Shown: piece after piece, positions 11,623 to 24,036 of the stretch
Layout: each line of letters begins with the position of its first letter
How positions within the stretch are numbered: the stretch's first letter is position 1
Assembly: GCA_900088475.1 (NCBI GenBank)
Contig: FLMG01000572.1
Location: 3,673 to 50,453, forward strand
From: Hyphochytrium catenoides
Lineage: Eukaryota; Sar; Hyphochytriomycetes; Hyphochytriales; Hyphochytriaceae
Reading direction: 5' to 3'
Length of the DNA stretch: 46,781 bases
Made by a program: the position numbers and the translations under genes
The notes under the pieces: generated by a model
Database searches by the model: none
Seen by the model: the letters and a program-made list of their open reading frames with translations, nothing else
Told to the model about the DNA's origin: nothing

Positions 11623-13494
11623 TCACCTGATGAAAGGAACCCCTGAGATCGTTCTCGCTTTGTATGCAGGGTACTCGTCAGGGAAGAACTGCATCAAAAT
11701 CTCTTCTTCGAAGGTAGAGACGGCAGTTAAAGAAAGCCCTATTTCATGCTTCGTGGGCATAGCAAAAGGGGGGAGACAGATGAAGGAGTAAGAAAGAGCA
11801 GATATCCAGAAACATGGGGCTAGGCAGGAGTCTAATGGCTGCCATGGGCCAGTCTTCGGACAAAGGTGCCAACAACTTCAACCTTTCAAATCTAGACAGC
11901 CGTGGGACGAAGAAGATCAACAGTTAAAAGAGACCGACAGAAGGAGACGTGAGAACGTGAATCGACCAGTAGGGGCATGTAGCAACAGGACATGTCCAGT
12001 GTGGCTGGAAAGGATATGGAATGCGATCCTTGAAGAAGTTCCACGATGCCCATGTGTACGCGACAAAACAGATGGGATTGCAAAGAATTAGCTGTGAGCC
12101 GACGCTCCACCAGAACCATCCACAATAAGAAGGATGCCGCATGAACCTGAGCACAACAAGCGAAGAGAGGAAAGGGAACAGAAGAATGGTTAGGTAAAGT
12201 AGCGGAACGGAATGCCCCCGTCGTAGTCGTTCACTTCTGGTGCCAGAAGACGCAATGAGCTCTTCCAAGGCAAGAAAGAAAGTTATCCGATAGACCGCCT
12301 CTCACTGTTCTTTAACCCAAAATTCTCTCGGGACTGGCGTTTTCATCTACTTTTGGGCTCGATTGCACCTTTTTTTCTCTTCTCTCTCTCTCTCTCTCTC
12401 TTTCCATCTTCTCTCTCTTTTTCGTTCTTCTCTCTCCAATCAGCTCACTTTGTAACCTCTCACGCTGTACTCCTTCCCCATCTTTCCTTCTTCCATTCCT
12501 AGAACTCTTCACTTTTACCTATAAACTCCATGCGTGACAAGTCTATGGTCCTTCCTCTTGAAAGCCTCTATCCTATGCGAGAAGTTACTGCCCGCGGTCC
12601 ACATTGATAACGTGCGCAGCAGCTGCCCTAAGCCAGCCACCACCACTCCAAGACAGAAGATTCTGAAGTTTGTCTTGAAGGAAGGGAAGAGAAAGAGCTC
12701 GACCCAGAACTCCACCCAGCTCGCCAAAGCAGCCATCCGATACTCGAAGCTATGGTTTAGAATGAAAGCTGTGGGAGGAGGTTAAGAGAGCAAAGAGACA
12801 CATGTTACATGTGTGGAAGCTGGAGCTCCACGAAGAGACAGGAGAGAGGAGGTGGAAGGAATGTGGGCCTCCGACAACAGAGGAGGAAAAAAGAAGGTAA
12901 AGCCCTAAGAGCCCAGGCAAGAAGACCGCAGGAGATGGGTCTCGGAAGAGATGACGGAGTGCGGAGCAGTAGACCGCATTCTGGAGAACCGAGCGCAGAA
13001 GAGAAAACACAAGGGTTACGGAGGACTGAGATCTCGTATGGGACACGGCCAAGATCAAAGAAACTAAGAGGAGAGATGTCGACCGCCGGCCAATGCAGGT
13101 GACGGGAGAGAGAAGAGAGGAAGAGATTCCGTAGTAAGGGCGCCTCCTCAAGGCAAGCGACATAAGGAAGTGTCAGGGTTTAGAGAGGGGGAGGAAAGGT
13201 AGAGAGAATGAAGAGAATCGGAAGTATGGCCCTAGTACGGAGGCAAAGCGGAGAGAGGAAGGCAGGAGGAGAGAGACACAGAGAGATGAGTAAGAACGGA
13301 AGCAGACAGGCATAGTGTGGAGAAAATAGAGTCGTACAGTCATAGTTAAACGTCGACGGCTTCCACAGAGCTGTTGCCATTCCCTCCGAGAAGTGGAACC
13401 AGCTGATATACACAGCGTACACACTCCATTGGATCTAAGGGGCCACGAGGCAAGGGAGAGAAGAGAGCGGACGAAGAGACAGAGAGAGAGAGAC

Positions 13495-13528
<34 letters not shown>

Positions 13529-13885
13529 CGTAAAGAACCTGGTCACAAAGAGCATTACATCAAGGACATAAAGAGAAGACGTCCCTCAGCTCTTTCTGCT
13601 GGAAGGGCATACGCTGCATGAACAGTGCGAGAGACTGAGGAGGGGGAGAGTAACGGCACATGAAGAAGAGGGAAAGAGAGAAAGAGAGAGAGAGAGAGAG
13701 CGAGAGAGAGAGTGTCTTACCAGGAATGACTTCCCACCCTCATTGAGCCACCAGAGATTATATATGAGGATGCACAGATGAATGCTCAGCACCGAACCCA
13801 GGCCGAACCCAGTCAGTGCAATCTTCCCTAGGCCTGTTGGCGACGCAAACTGATAGTTCTCCACCCGAGGCTCTCCCCCGGCCAT
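11623..13885 (-). CDS. ICMT: Isoprenylcysteine carboxyl methyltransferase (ICMT/STE14 family)
   Basis: Integral membrane enzyme, in the ER in known family members, that methylates the C-terminal prenylated cysteine of CaaX proteins using S-adenosylmethionine. The 243-aa model joins minus-strand exons 13885-13721, 13434-13338, 12768-12519, 12146-12018 and 11713-11623. Family signatures appear in order: a hydrophobic N-terminus; SWFHFSEG; FILNHSFEY; ASWVEFW; TAGSNFSH with LVTHGVYR; RHPSYCGWFWW (about 174-184); LCNPI; and a final FEEEILMQFF...EY block ending GVPFI. Introns 1-3 are GT-AG. Intron 4 is AT-AC and looks U12-dependent. Introns carry GA/CT microsatellites. The protein is slightly shorter than human ICMT and near yeast Ste14 in length. 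The gene is divergent from the inhibitor-2 gene. Confidence 0.92.
11714..12017 (-). other. Putative U12-type AT-AC intron in ICMT (304 nt)
   Basis: Read on the minus strand, the exon ending in the Ile-Pro codons is followed directly by ATATCCTTTCC, a full match to the minor-spliceosome 5' site consensus. The intron ends in AC at 11715-11714. A branch-site-like TTCTTTAAC lies at 11734-11726, about 12 nt before the 3' end; it matches 8 of 9 positions of the U12 consensus TTCCTTAAC. Joining here is phase 2 and restores the conserved RIP-F-EEE stretch of ICMT. I saw no GT-AG alternative that joins the two exons in frame. Confidence 0.85.
12368..12425 (+). repeat. CT-rich microsatellite in ICMT intron 3
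   Basis: A run of CT dinucleotides with interruptions lies inside the intron between ICMT exons 3 and 4. It is GA-rich on the coding strand of that gene. Confidence 0.8.
13478..13712 (+). repeat. Two GA-rich microsatellites in ICMT intron 1
   Basis: GA dinucleotide runs at about 13478-13528 and 13670-13712 lie in the first ICMT intron. They read as CT-rich on that gene's coding strand. The second run starts immediately after the splice donor. Confidence 0.8.
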
Positions 13886-14205
13886 CCTCCCAAGACGCTC
13901 ACTGCGCCAGACAAGGCGACGACGCGTCTCAGCAGCTAATGGAGAGCGCCGGCACCCTTCAGGAGGAGGAAGAGGACGAGACAGAGCGGTGGATCTACCT
14001 CCACTGTTGAAGGTACTTGAGGACGGCGGCGTTGGATCTCTTCCTCACACGATCATCTCTATCTGCCCTCTGCTTCTTCTGCCTTGGGCTCTGCCTGCTG
14101 CCTCTAAAGGCCTCTATCTCCACCTCGCTCTATTGTCTCGACCTGCGAGCTGAGATCAGAGACCAGAAGCGAGTTGGCCCGCATCCTCTAATACTTCTTC
14201 TCTTG

Positions 14206-14245
<40 letters not shown>

Positions 14246-15344
14246 GTCTCTGTGTGTCATTTCTTTGTCTCTCCCTCATATTTTGGCTCTTGTGGTCTGT
14301 CGCGTGTCTCTCTCGGTAGGTCTATTCTCTCTCTTTCTCTCTCTCTCCCATCTTCCCCTATCTCTTCTCTCTATCTGTCTCTCTGTCTCGCTCTCTCTGT
14401 CTCGCTTCGTTGTACGAGTAGGGACAAAACAAACAGTGTTGTGACTGTAATCCCCGTTTTGGTGATTCCTTCTTTTCATAGTAAGACTTCTTGCTACCTT
14501 TGGAAATATTCCACTTGAGCTCTAAGAAGAGAAAACATCTGAGGATTCCTTCATTTTTGCATGACATAAATTTCATTTCAATCAAGCTTATTGAGGGTTT
14601 TCAATCTTTTCAATGAGAATACGAGAATACGAGCGCGAGGCAGGAAGGGAGAGAGAGGAGGGGGGAAGAGGGAGGGGGAGAGAGAGAGAGCGAGAGAGAG
14701 AGAGAGAGAGGGAGAGAGAGAGAAAGAGAGACAGAGAGAGAAAGAGGGACAGAGAGAGAAAGAGAGACAGAGAGAGAAAGAGAGACAAAGAGAGAAAAAG
14801 AGAGACAAAGAGAGAAAAAGAGAGACAGAGAGAGAAAAGAGAGACAGAGAGAGAAAAAGAGAGACAGAGAGAGAGAAAGAGAGACAGACAGACAGAGAGA
14901 AACAGAGAGACAGAGACACAGAGAGACAGAGACACAGAGAGACAGAGAGACAGAGAGAGAGAAAGGGAGAGAGCGATGACGAAGACCGGGGAAGACAGAG
15001 CAGTGTTGAAGCAAGGAGAATTGCAAGCAGAGAGGAGAGCGAGAGAGAGAGAGGAAAGACAGCAGAGTGAGCTTTGTTCCTGAAGACAGACAGACATACG
15101 CGAGCTCATACGCGCCTGCGTGGGAAGCTGTTATCAAGCGATAGATTGCTCTTCGCTGACCGACTTCAAGACTCAGAGTCTAGGCTTTCCATCGCTTTAT
15201 CTTGCTGCTTCCCTTAAGCGCCTCTCTCTCCCCTACTTCTGGCCTGGATTGAGAGCTTCTCCCCTGCATCGTCGCAGGTTCGCTGCGCCTCTTTCTGTCC
15301 GTTTCTCAGCAGATCCATAAAAAAGTCAATCTCCGGTCACTCAG
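13886..15344. other. Divergent intergenic region between ICMT and inhibitor-2; microsatellites only
   Basis: About 1.46 kb separating the divergent starts. It holds CT runs near 14200-14240 and 14320-14400 and a large GA tract at 14640-14970. Many long frames here consist only of Arg-Glu or Leu-Ser dipeptides and are not genes. The promoters of both neighbours must lie in this interval. Confidence 0.65.
14640..14970 (+). repeat. Long compound GA/GAAA/GACA microsatellite
   Basis: Roughly 330 bp of almost pure purine sequence built from GAGA runs interrupted at regular steps by AAAG or ACAG. This gives a longer-period higher-order repeat. It is among the strongest homopurine-homopyrimidine tracts in the window and could adopt triplex (H-DNA) structure. 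Confidence 0.85.
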
Positions 15345-16525
15345 ATGGAAAACGGATATGAGGAGAAGAGGCAACGCCCAGAGGTCCACGGCGTCCTGCG
15401 CTCTCCGGGCAGCTCGGACCCTAGTATTGGGTGAGACTCACAGGGACTGACGGTCAAGAGGGAATAAGGGAAAGACGAATGTCAGCCCGAGGGAGGGGAA
15501 GAGAGAGACAATGAGCGAGAGAGGCCAAGAGAGAAATAGGTGAAAAGTTGCATAGTTGAGCACAGACTCTTCTGCTCTTCGCCGTAGTCGGTTTAGTGCT
15601 GTCTCTATCCGCGTAGGAAGTTTTCTGAGTAATTGGAACCTTAGCAGGGCAGACAACATGAGGCTTCAAGTCTCTGGGGCGCTCTTTCTTTCTTTCTTGC
15701 CGGCACCCATTCATCCTCGCATTGCGCTTCTATGTGTCTAACTATAGGAACAAGCACATTCAGTGGGACGAGGAGACAATCGCGGAGCATGATCTGATGC
15801 GAGGGACGAGGATGAAGATTGATGAACCCAACACGCCATACAATCATTATGATACTGAGGAGGACGATGAGCATGTTGCCGATGGCGTGGGATACGAAGA
15901 GAGTGAAGCTAGAGAGCAGAAGTCTCCCTCTGCAGGGAGACCGAGCAAAGATTTATCACATAAGGTATGGGCAAAGGGATGTCCTATCTATGAGAAGAGG
16001 GAGAGTAACAGGGCTAAGTGAGAGGGAGCGCCAAGCAGAAGGGAGAAAGAATGTCTAAGCCGCTCTCCAGTCCTTGAGACGGCTCCTACCAGCTGAATGC
16101 GTGTCGTCGACTAGTACTTCCCTGTCTCTAGTATCTCAGCAGTAAGTCGCTACTCTTGCGCTGAGCTAATATCACTCTTTGAACTCAGTGGGATGAACTG
16201 CACTCAAAGTTAGAGAAGGAGTCGAAGAAACGGACAGGTGAGATCGTCCTCTCTGTGTCGTTCTTCTGCGTGGCCCTATAACGACTCCTCTTTGACGCTC
16301 CTGCTTTTGGCTCTCTCTACTGGCTGTCTCGTCTTCACAGCGAGTTGGTCCGGCAGTGAAAGTAGTGATAACGACTCGAAGAGCAAGCACAAGGAGTTTG
16401 AGAAGCATCGGAAAGCGCATTACAACGAGTTCAAGGTCCTTCAAGAGTTCAGAAAGAGCCATAGCTCACTTGAAGATGATGACGAGAATGAGGATAAGAA
16501 AGCTGATGGGCAAAGGGAAGACTGA
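15345..16525 (+). CDS. PPP1R2: Protein phosphatase 1 regulatory inhibitor subunit 2 (inhibitor-2)
   Basis: Small, mostly disordered regulator that binds and inhibits the PP1 catalytic subunit. Exons 15345-15430, 15748-15964, 16189-16237 and 16341-16525 give 178 aa with GT-AG introns (human is 205). Three family contact regions are visible. HGVLR at 15-19 sits where the KGILK motif is found. WDEE is followed by MKIDEPNTPY at 51-60, where Thr58 matches the GSK3-phosphorylated Thr72 of the mammalian protein. KAHYNEF has HYNE at 144-147, the segment that sits over the PP1 active site. An acidic tail follows, as in the family. The ATG gives a start just before the first motif. BBS9 begins about 1 kb downstream on the same strand. 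Confidence 0.93.
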
Positions 16526-17502
16526 CTGCCCAAAGAGAAAAGCACCATAGGTGACCATTCGTCTGCTCTCATACTTTTCTTAACCTATGTTGAAGAGCTA
16601 CAACTCTCCAGGTTCTTCCTCTAAAGAGTACGTGGCCTCATGCGACCGACGCATCAATGGGTGAGGCGGCGTCATAACGCCAGGTCTTGACCTTCGCCGA
16701 TGGCCGGAGTAGCGTGCCACTCTCATGCCCTTATAACTATTATCAATACATGGAAGCCATAGTGGAAGTGTTAAAGTAAGGGCGGGAAGGCGTGCGGTGA
16801 ATGTCATAGACCTCCTGACTAGGCGATGATGGTCCGTAGATGGTCACTATCCCTTACCACTCTGTGCAATGTTAGGCGGTGGCAGCGGCCGCGCACTCGG
16901 AGCTCTGCACTGCTCCATAAGATTTGTGAGCTCGGATCTGCATCTTCAAACGGTCCCGCATCCTTTCATACGGCCCTAAACCGTTATTTTACGAGATGAC
17001 GGTTGTATTACTGCTGCGAAAAGATTTGAATTATTTATATTGAGAAGAGGAAGTAAAGTTGGGCATATTACTAAATTGTCGAAGCGGCGCGGACAAATGA
17101 ACAGTTTTGAAGGGAAAAGGTTATTGCGTTTTTCCATCTGAAGTTGGACGCTGAACTCTCCCAACATCCAGTCTGCGGGCATGCGGTCTGCTGACGAGGC
17201 TGCAGAGATCCTTCTCACACCCATCCACCATTGCAGAGCTCCATAGACCGTGCAGCTGCATAGGGTGGAGGCAGGCACGCTGCTTACGGCTGACTAAGGT
17301 GCTACTTATCGCCTGACAAGCACCCACCAAGTTCAAAGCCGGAGTAGCGGACTGGGTTCAAAATCTCTCAAAGTCCTTACCTGCGTCTGTGGCTGATGAG
17401 CTCGTCTGGAGCATGACCGGGAACTCCCTCGTTTTATAAATTGGTCCGAATCCTAGCGTAGTGAGAGAGGCTGCTAGGCATACCGCCAACTTTATCTAGG
17501 AA
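16526..17502. other. Intergenic region between inhibitor-2 and BBS9; no gene seen
   Basis: Nearly 1 kb with no supportable coding segment and no tRNA-like cloverleaf. It should contain the inhibitor-2 3' UTR and the BBS9 promoter. A pyrimidine-AG lies three bases before the BBS9 start codon, so a 5' UTR intron is possible. Confidence 0.6.
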
Positions 17503-20500
17503 ATGTCACTCTTTAGCTTGAGAGAGTGGTGGCACACTCAGGGCAACGGCGACGAGGAGTATGATAAGGGCTGCATGGTCCTTGGCAACGTAGACAATGA
17601 CCAAAATAAAGAGATGAAGATCATAACAGGAAGCTTTGAAGGCGTACTAAGAGTGTACCGGCCGCGATCAAGCGAGGCGAGCATTGAGGATCTGATGCTG
17701 GAGGAGAAACTACCTGCCCCCATCCTTCAGGTTGATGTAGGGCGATTCTCAGGGTACGTGCGGGTCTAACTCATGTTCGATTTGAGTCGTTCTCGTTGTT
17801 TATTGGTCAGTCGCAGACAATGAGCGTTTCCGGGCCCTTGTGGTTCTATTTCGCCCTTTCGTACATTCATGCAGCCTTCATCCATCTCCCTAAGCAGAGG
17901 GGCTAAGTTTGACTTGCTTCGTTGTACATTGCGCGTTTGGCCCTATACTCCGCGCCACTTTCCTTTATCTAACCAATTCCCTACAGTGCCTCGGATAGCT
18001 ATTGTCTGGCGGTTCTCCACCCTCGCCAGTTAGTGGTATACACTGTGGAACCCAGCACAGCGCAGCCGGACCAGGATGCGTCCTTCTACCACTTAAAGAA
18101 GCTCTATGAGCACAATCTTGGGGAGAACGGTCAACATTTCACTGCGTACAACATGATTCACGGACCCTTTGGGGGCTCTTACGGTGAGAGAAGGAGGCAT
18201 GTTGCTACTCTATTTCCTGGCTTTTTGCTGTCTGAGGGTCCTCCTTTACGTGCCGGACTACCCCTCGGCTCCTAGAAAAATAGCTTGTTTGCGAACCTTC
18301 CATCGTCCTAGAATAGAGGTCACTCCGCCAGATGGCTCTAAAGGTTGACCTCTACTGATTCTGTTGCTATGCTTAGGCCGTGACTTCATCTGTGTGCAAT
18401 CCATGGACTGTCGTCTCCAGTTCTTTGAGCAGGTCAGTTTCTAGTCCCGTGCATCTCTACAGTTCTCCCTCGCTCCCCTATTCTCATACTTTATCAGCAT
18501 CATCTCTGCTCCTTGGGACTGACACATGACTTACAATTCCTCGCGTCGTCCAATGTGACATTCGTAGGACCAAAGCTCTTTTCTTGTCGACCTCGGGCAC
18601 TCTCTTCTGCCTGGGCCAATGTGCTATCACTCTCGGATTGACTCCTTGATTTTCGCCACTTCAGAGATGAAGCTCCAGTGCTATCGGTAGGTGCCTATAT
18701 CGTAGAGATAAAATAATGGACCAGATATTGTGAGCCCAAAGGAATAGACGTTCGGTTGTACGGTTTTGCATTGCTTTCCTCACTTCAAGAACCCAAGCAT
18801 CTTTAACATGCCAAGACATCTCAACTAATCTTTGTTCTGGTGCCTCGCATCTCAATTCTGCTAATGTGATGCTGAACTTTGTCTTTTGCTATAGTTATCA
18901 GACCATCGCCAGCGCCAACAATCCTAGGATGAGGAACCTTCGATTCGTAGAGGACGAAAAAGAAAGAGGTAGGGATGGTTCATCGACTTATAATCTCATA
19001 GCTAGGAAACAGTGGTGTCCTTACCCCTTGCGGTCTGATCAAGTGCTCCGAGACCTTTTTATTCTTGCACCCTCACTATATTTCCTCTCCCCTCTTTTGG
19101 GGCAGATGAAAAGGCCTCAGCCGCGAGGAAATTGGCCTTCGACTGGTGTCTGAACGCTGGCGAACATATTGTTGATCTTTTGGTGACACGGCTCACGAGG
19201 TATTTTGGCCCAGCTTAGGCTTCTCTCTCTCTTTTCTTATTCTAAGCGAATCCCTACGTGTCCTCCTGTCCATATTATCTCGCACCCCCTTAGGTCGCTC
19301 AGTGCTACTCAAGCCGACATCGTTGTGCTGGGAGAGCACTCACTTTTCGTCCTGAAGGACCAAGGAGCCATTCGATCTCAGAGAAGACTGAACTTTGAGC
19401 CCACAGCCATTACAGCTTACGCTCTGCAGCAAGAGGGTATGCCAATGGTTCCGACTTCCGCATAATATACCTCGGCAGTTCTTTTGTTTTCCCTTTCCAC
19501 TCTGCCGTGCCTTGGGCTAGTCAGCATCTCAATCCACGTTAATGTTTCCGAGTAGCTGTCCCTTCTGATCGAGCTCAACCTCTCTCCGCTCTGTAATTAG
19601 TTAGTGCTAAAGCCTGATTGCGTTTCTAGGCTCTCGCAACTTCAACCTCATTATTGGTACTACCGACAATCAGATACTGGTGTATAACGACATGCAGCTC
19701 CTGTGGGCGGCGAAGGCGCAAAGCACACCTATTGCCATCCACGTTGGGACGTTTGGGTACATTGATGTCACTCTCTCCCTTCCTTGTTCCAACTGATCGT
19801 GTCTCTTAGTCCTTCAGTGGTACCTGACCTAGCAAGCTTTGTTAAGATTGATGGTCCATCAAGTCTGTCTTTGTTTGGTCCTTATTGTAAAAACTCCTTT
19901 TAGGCGGCCCCCTTTAATCTTACGTCCAACGACCATAGTGGTAGCTGTTCTCTAATGTGCCAGCAGCTCCATTCCAGGAATGGTCGTGACGTTAAGCGAG
20001 ACTGGAAGTGTCTCCGTAAACTATCTTGGCACTGATCCACCAAGCAATGCCGTGGCGGGAACAGAGGCAAAGGAGCTGAATTATGCAGAAATGGACGCAG
20101 AACATCGGAAGCTCCTCAGCATCATTAGAGAATCCCAGGGCGGTATGAAACCCTATCTTTAATTAACGCTTCTCTCAGTTCTTGTATGAGTATCAATATG
20201 ATGAGGTTACGACTTGCGTGCATTAGAGGTTCATAAACGAGCCCATCGTGCATTGTTTTATCCGTGCCCGCATAACGGGTGTTAATGGATATCTATCGTG
20301 ATGTTGTTCGACTCTTGCGTGCCGCTAATATGCAATGACATATGTAGAGCACAAGAAGGAGCCCAGAGAGAGGATCCTTCTTCGTGTCCAGGTTCCGAAT
20401 CTAGTGGATGACATGCAAGACGGTGAGTGGTCATCTTCATCTTCACTCTTTGATCTTATCGCAGCCTGTGTCAGGATGTGAGGACAGTCTAGCTGAAACC

Positions 20501-23500
20501 TCGCTCAATTTGTTTTCTGCGGAAACTGTTCTTCATCCCTTATCCAGGAGGCTGATGACTTCTCTCTCCTCTTTACTTATCTGTCTCCGGCTCGCATCCT
20601 GCAGCGTCAGATAGAATAGTTCCTTCAAACTTTCCCGCCTATGTTCGTGAAGACGGTTCGCCTGTAAAGCTAACAGTGAGGATCTTCGTGACCTACACCG
20701 GAAATTCGGGGCTCTCAGATGTTCAGCTAGTCCTCAACGTCCCGCAGCATATTTATACCGCAGAGACAACCATATTCTTACAGTCAGTAGGTAGGGGAGC
20801 GCAATATGTTTTCTCCTCTACCCTCCGAGCTGAATCAGGATTGGCGTTGCCCTCTTATATCTCGCAAGAAGTGTACTGAACACTCTCTTCTTTGCACGTT
20901 GCAGCGAAAGGCTCTGGCACTCCTACTTGTGTGCCAGTGACTCTTTACATTAGCAAACAGGCTATCCCTTCGTCGCTGAAGATTGGAATATCAGCACTTT
21001 ATACGAGGTATCAGCCTTTGATCTTACCTTAAGCTTGACTCTGCGAACCCTATCGATTATCCCTTCTGTCGTGTGGGGTGTTTATTCTTCCTACTCTGTC
21101 TGTGCCAACTAAGGCATTGAGTCATTATGAATGGGTCCATCTCTGGCAGACGCCCGTCTTACTATCTTCAAGAACCGCGGTTCTAACAGCTTACCCTGAA
21201 GTAACACATTCTTTCTGACTTCAACAACAATCTCCCCAACCCGTCATTTTTCCTTTATGTCACCATTCACTTGAATAGCGCTAAGGGAGACCCTCGAGTT
21301 TCTGCTACCACTGCCGATTTGTCCGTTTGTCTTGCAGCGAGACTGGTTCCTCCTATTAAGAATGCCCAGTTTAAGGTAGGTCGAGCCCTTCGTAACCCTA
21401 CTGGCACTCTTCCAAGTTGTGCTCACCGGTCTCGCTGATGAAGCTCACTCTACTGTATTTGGCAGTTTACGTTGGACACCAATAAGGACCCAGTACAGCT
21501 GGAAAAACTTTTTGAAGATCTCCTTGCTCAGCCAGGTCTGCCGCCATATTATTAGGTGTCCGATGAGACCTTTCCCAACCGCGTCTACCACACCTGTCTC
21601 CCGATACCCCCCTTTCTTTTTCTGTTATCTGTCTTTCCTCATCTACTAGTTTGCCGACTCTACCCTGGCGTTAATATTTTACTTAACTCCAGATATGACG
21701 GAGGAAATGATCCAGAAAGTGGTCAATCCCGGTGCAAACGTCCTCAGCTTCCAGTACTATGGAGGGCCTGATGTCACAGTGCTAGGTTCCAAGAACTCCG
21801 GTAAGCTTAGTTTTGTTAAGGTTAATGTAACGACAGGTAGAGGGCAGAGAAATGAGCAAAGTGTTGGAGGCATGAACGTTGTGATATCCTCGTCTCAAGC
21901 GTTGCAAGAGAGAGAATACTGCGAAGAAACTACAGCGCAAGGGGATATTTGAGAATGATGCACGATGCAGACGAAGAAGAATTTTACTATGTATCTAACT
22001 GCTATCTTTGTTCAGGTCGCTATCGAATCCAAGCGGGATCGCTAGAAGCTCTCTGGCTCATCTCCAACGCATTCGTCAGCCGTATGGAATCGTATTTCTT
22101 AAAGACTGATAGCAAGGAAGGTGAGGCAGAGTATAGGGCTAGGAGTTTGCTTGCACCACCTGTCATATTCTTCCGCTACCCTTACCCTATGGAGGAATTG
22201 GACACCAAAGCACTCTTTCTTGAGTTCACATCACCTTAACAAAGCTTCGCATGAACACGACGTAATATCGCGCTCTGCCTCCAAATTCACCTTCGCAGCT
22301 CCCCTTGTTATCAGCTATCAAGAGCCACTTCCGCTCACGGACTTTTTCGCCGTGATTGATGAGCATCTAGCGGTTCGTATAGACTTCTTGTTTAGAGGCG
22401 CTTGCCCTAAGAGAATCCCCCTTATCCTCCAACTTTCTCGTCGCACCTCCTAGCTTCCATTGCCCATCACAAACTCGCCGTCTCTTGCAAGTCGCCACTT
22501 CTCTGCAGAATGGTATTGACTCTGGACGTGGTTTGCCTATGCTACTTTCTGATTTTATCCCTCCTCCTTTTTCTTGATATGAGCGCGTGCATACCCACGA
22601 TACTCATGTCCATGGCCACTTCCTCCCGCTATCCATATCTTACCATCCTGATTGACTCTCTTTTGCGATCTGATTCTCGTCCAGTGTCGAAAGAGGCTTG
22701 AAGAGCTGATGGACATTCTTAACGACCGGTGCCACCAGTACAGAGTGATACAGAAGAGGCTGCTTGTTCGCTTTAAGGAGAAGACACCCACGCCCCTCAA
22801 CAATCTTGATGCTCTTCTTCATGACACTCACAGCTCTATTATGGACTTGGCTGCGGAGGTGCGACAACTATTCTATATCGCTCTGCTTTGGCCACCAGTT
22901 CACAGCTCTTCTGCGTCTGAAATATCAACCTCTGGCTGGTATAGCCCCGGCTTAGCTCAGTCTAGCCCCATCCTGGCTCCATTGCTAAAGACCATACAAG
23001 TTCCTCGAAGTTGTCGCCTGCGCTCCATAGTGCGAGGTGTTTCTGTTGCTTCAACTTGTACTCTTGTTTTTTGACTTCTGCCCTCTATCGAGTTTTCGGC
23101 TGCACCTTTTGACATACCCATGCTGTTAGATCTCATCCATGCATGACCCTTCAATCTCACCCGACGCCATTATCTCCGACAGGTGGAACGCGCACAAGCT
23201 GCCCTTCGTCAAGCTTCAGTTAAGCTCTCTTGCTGTTGCCAGCTCAATCTGCTCTTAATTCGGTACAAGTTTAACCTTAATGAGGAATCTTTCCAAATCC
23301 TCCACTCACACATGTATCCTGATATCGAGGATAACCAGCAGCAGGTACGACCTTATCGGGAGGGGGACTATGGTTAGCGTTCTTAACGTCGATGCGTGGG
23401 GGTATCTGAGAGGGAGAGAGGGAGAGAAGCTTTAGGAGGTCTAGATCGAGATAAGAGTGCCTCATATTTAGCACATTAGAGACGAATAGGACAATGGCGA

Positions 23501-24036
23501 ATCGGCTTCTGCTGATCTAACCTGACGTGCATTCGTAGGGCTGGGAGGAAAGAGTAGATGCCTCGGTCTCATATCTATTGAAGACTCTCCTCTCTAAGAG
23601 CAATCGAGACACCTTAGCGCCAACTCCGGAGCTTGTGATGCCGCAGGACACCTCCAAGGTACTCTTTCCTCCTCATTCATTCCTCGGGCTTTCTGATATT
23701 AGCTCTTGGAGCTTGGTCACTGCACTGCTCATCCCTAGCTATACGGTCTCTTTACATCGCTGTGACTCTCTGAGATGCATTTGCTCCTCTCCGCAGTTAA
23801 AGAAGCACATCACGCTTGTATGTGACCGTCTTTCGAAAGGCGCAACCCTCTCCCGCAACCAACAACCAGAGAGAGAGACGAAGAGTGATGGTGTAAAGGC
23901 AGAACGGAGGGGAGAAGACAAAGAAGAGGCTGAAGATCAAGACAAGAAAGAACAAGGTGATAAGATCGAAGAGACTTCGCCAGAGACGAAGGAAGTTGAG
24001 ACCGGACGGCGAGCGAGTGCAGAGGAAAAGAAATGA
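17503..24036 (+). CDS. BBS9: Bardet-Biedl syndrome 9 protein / PTHB1 (BBSome subunit)
   Basis: Core BBSome subunit; the complex sorts membrane proteins in cilia. I reconstruct 21 exons encoding 917 aa (human about 887): 17503-17753, 17987-18183, 18377-18432, 18568-18686, 18895-18968, 19106-19199, 19294-19436, 19630-19756, 19964-20142, 20348-20422, 20605-20790, 20905-21007, 21279-21375, 21466-21535, 21693-21800, 22016-22120, 22299-22372, 22685-22858, 23183-23344, 23539-23658 and 23797-24036. Recognisable stretches run from start to end: MSLFSLREWW; ENGQHFTAYNM with GRDFICVQSMD; VLGEHSLFVLKD; GMVVTLSETG; TLDTNKDPV; RYRIQAGSLEALWLI; RLLVRFKEKTPTPL; and LKKHITLVCDRLSKG. The N-terminal beta-propeller, middle adhesion-like domain and C-terminal helices are therefore all present. 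The C-terminal tail is Lys/Glu-rich. The exon 17 donor (GTTCGT) is weak, and the exon 7 and exon 9 acceptors have in-frame alternatives. Confidence 0.93.

Noticed and set aside
14578-15137. Several long frames of 100-175 codons on both strands
   Set aside because: They are translations of a GA/CT microsatellite, made almost only of Arg-Glu-Lys or Leu-Ser, with no splicing or conservation.
21536-21692. Possible U12 branch site (TTTTACTTAAC) before BBS9 exon 15
   Set aside because: The donor GTCTGC is not U12-like, and the branch-like element is too close to the acceptor.
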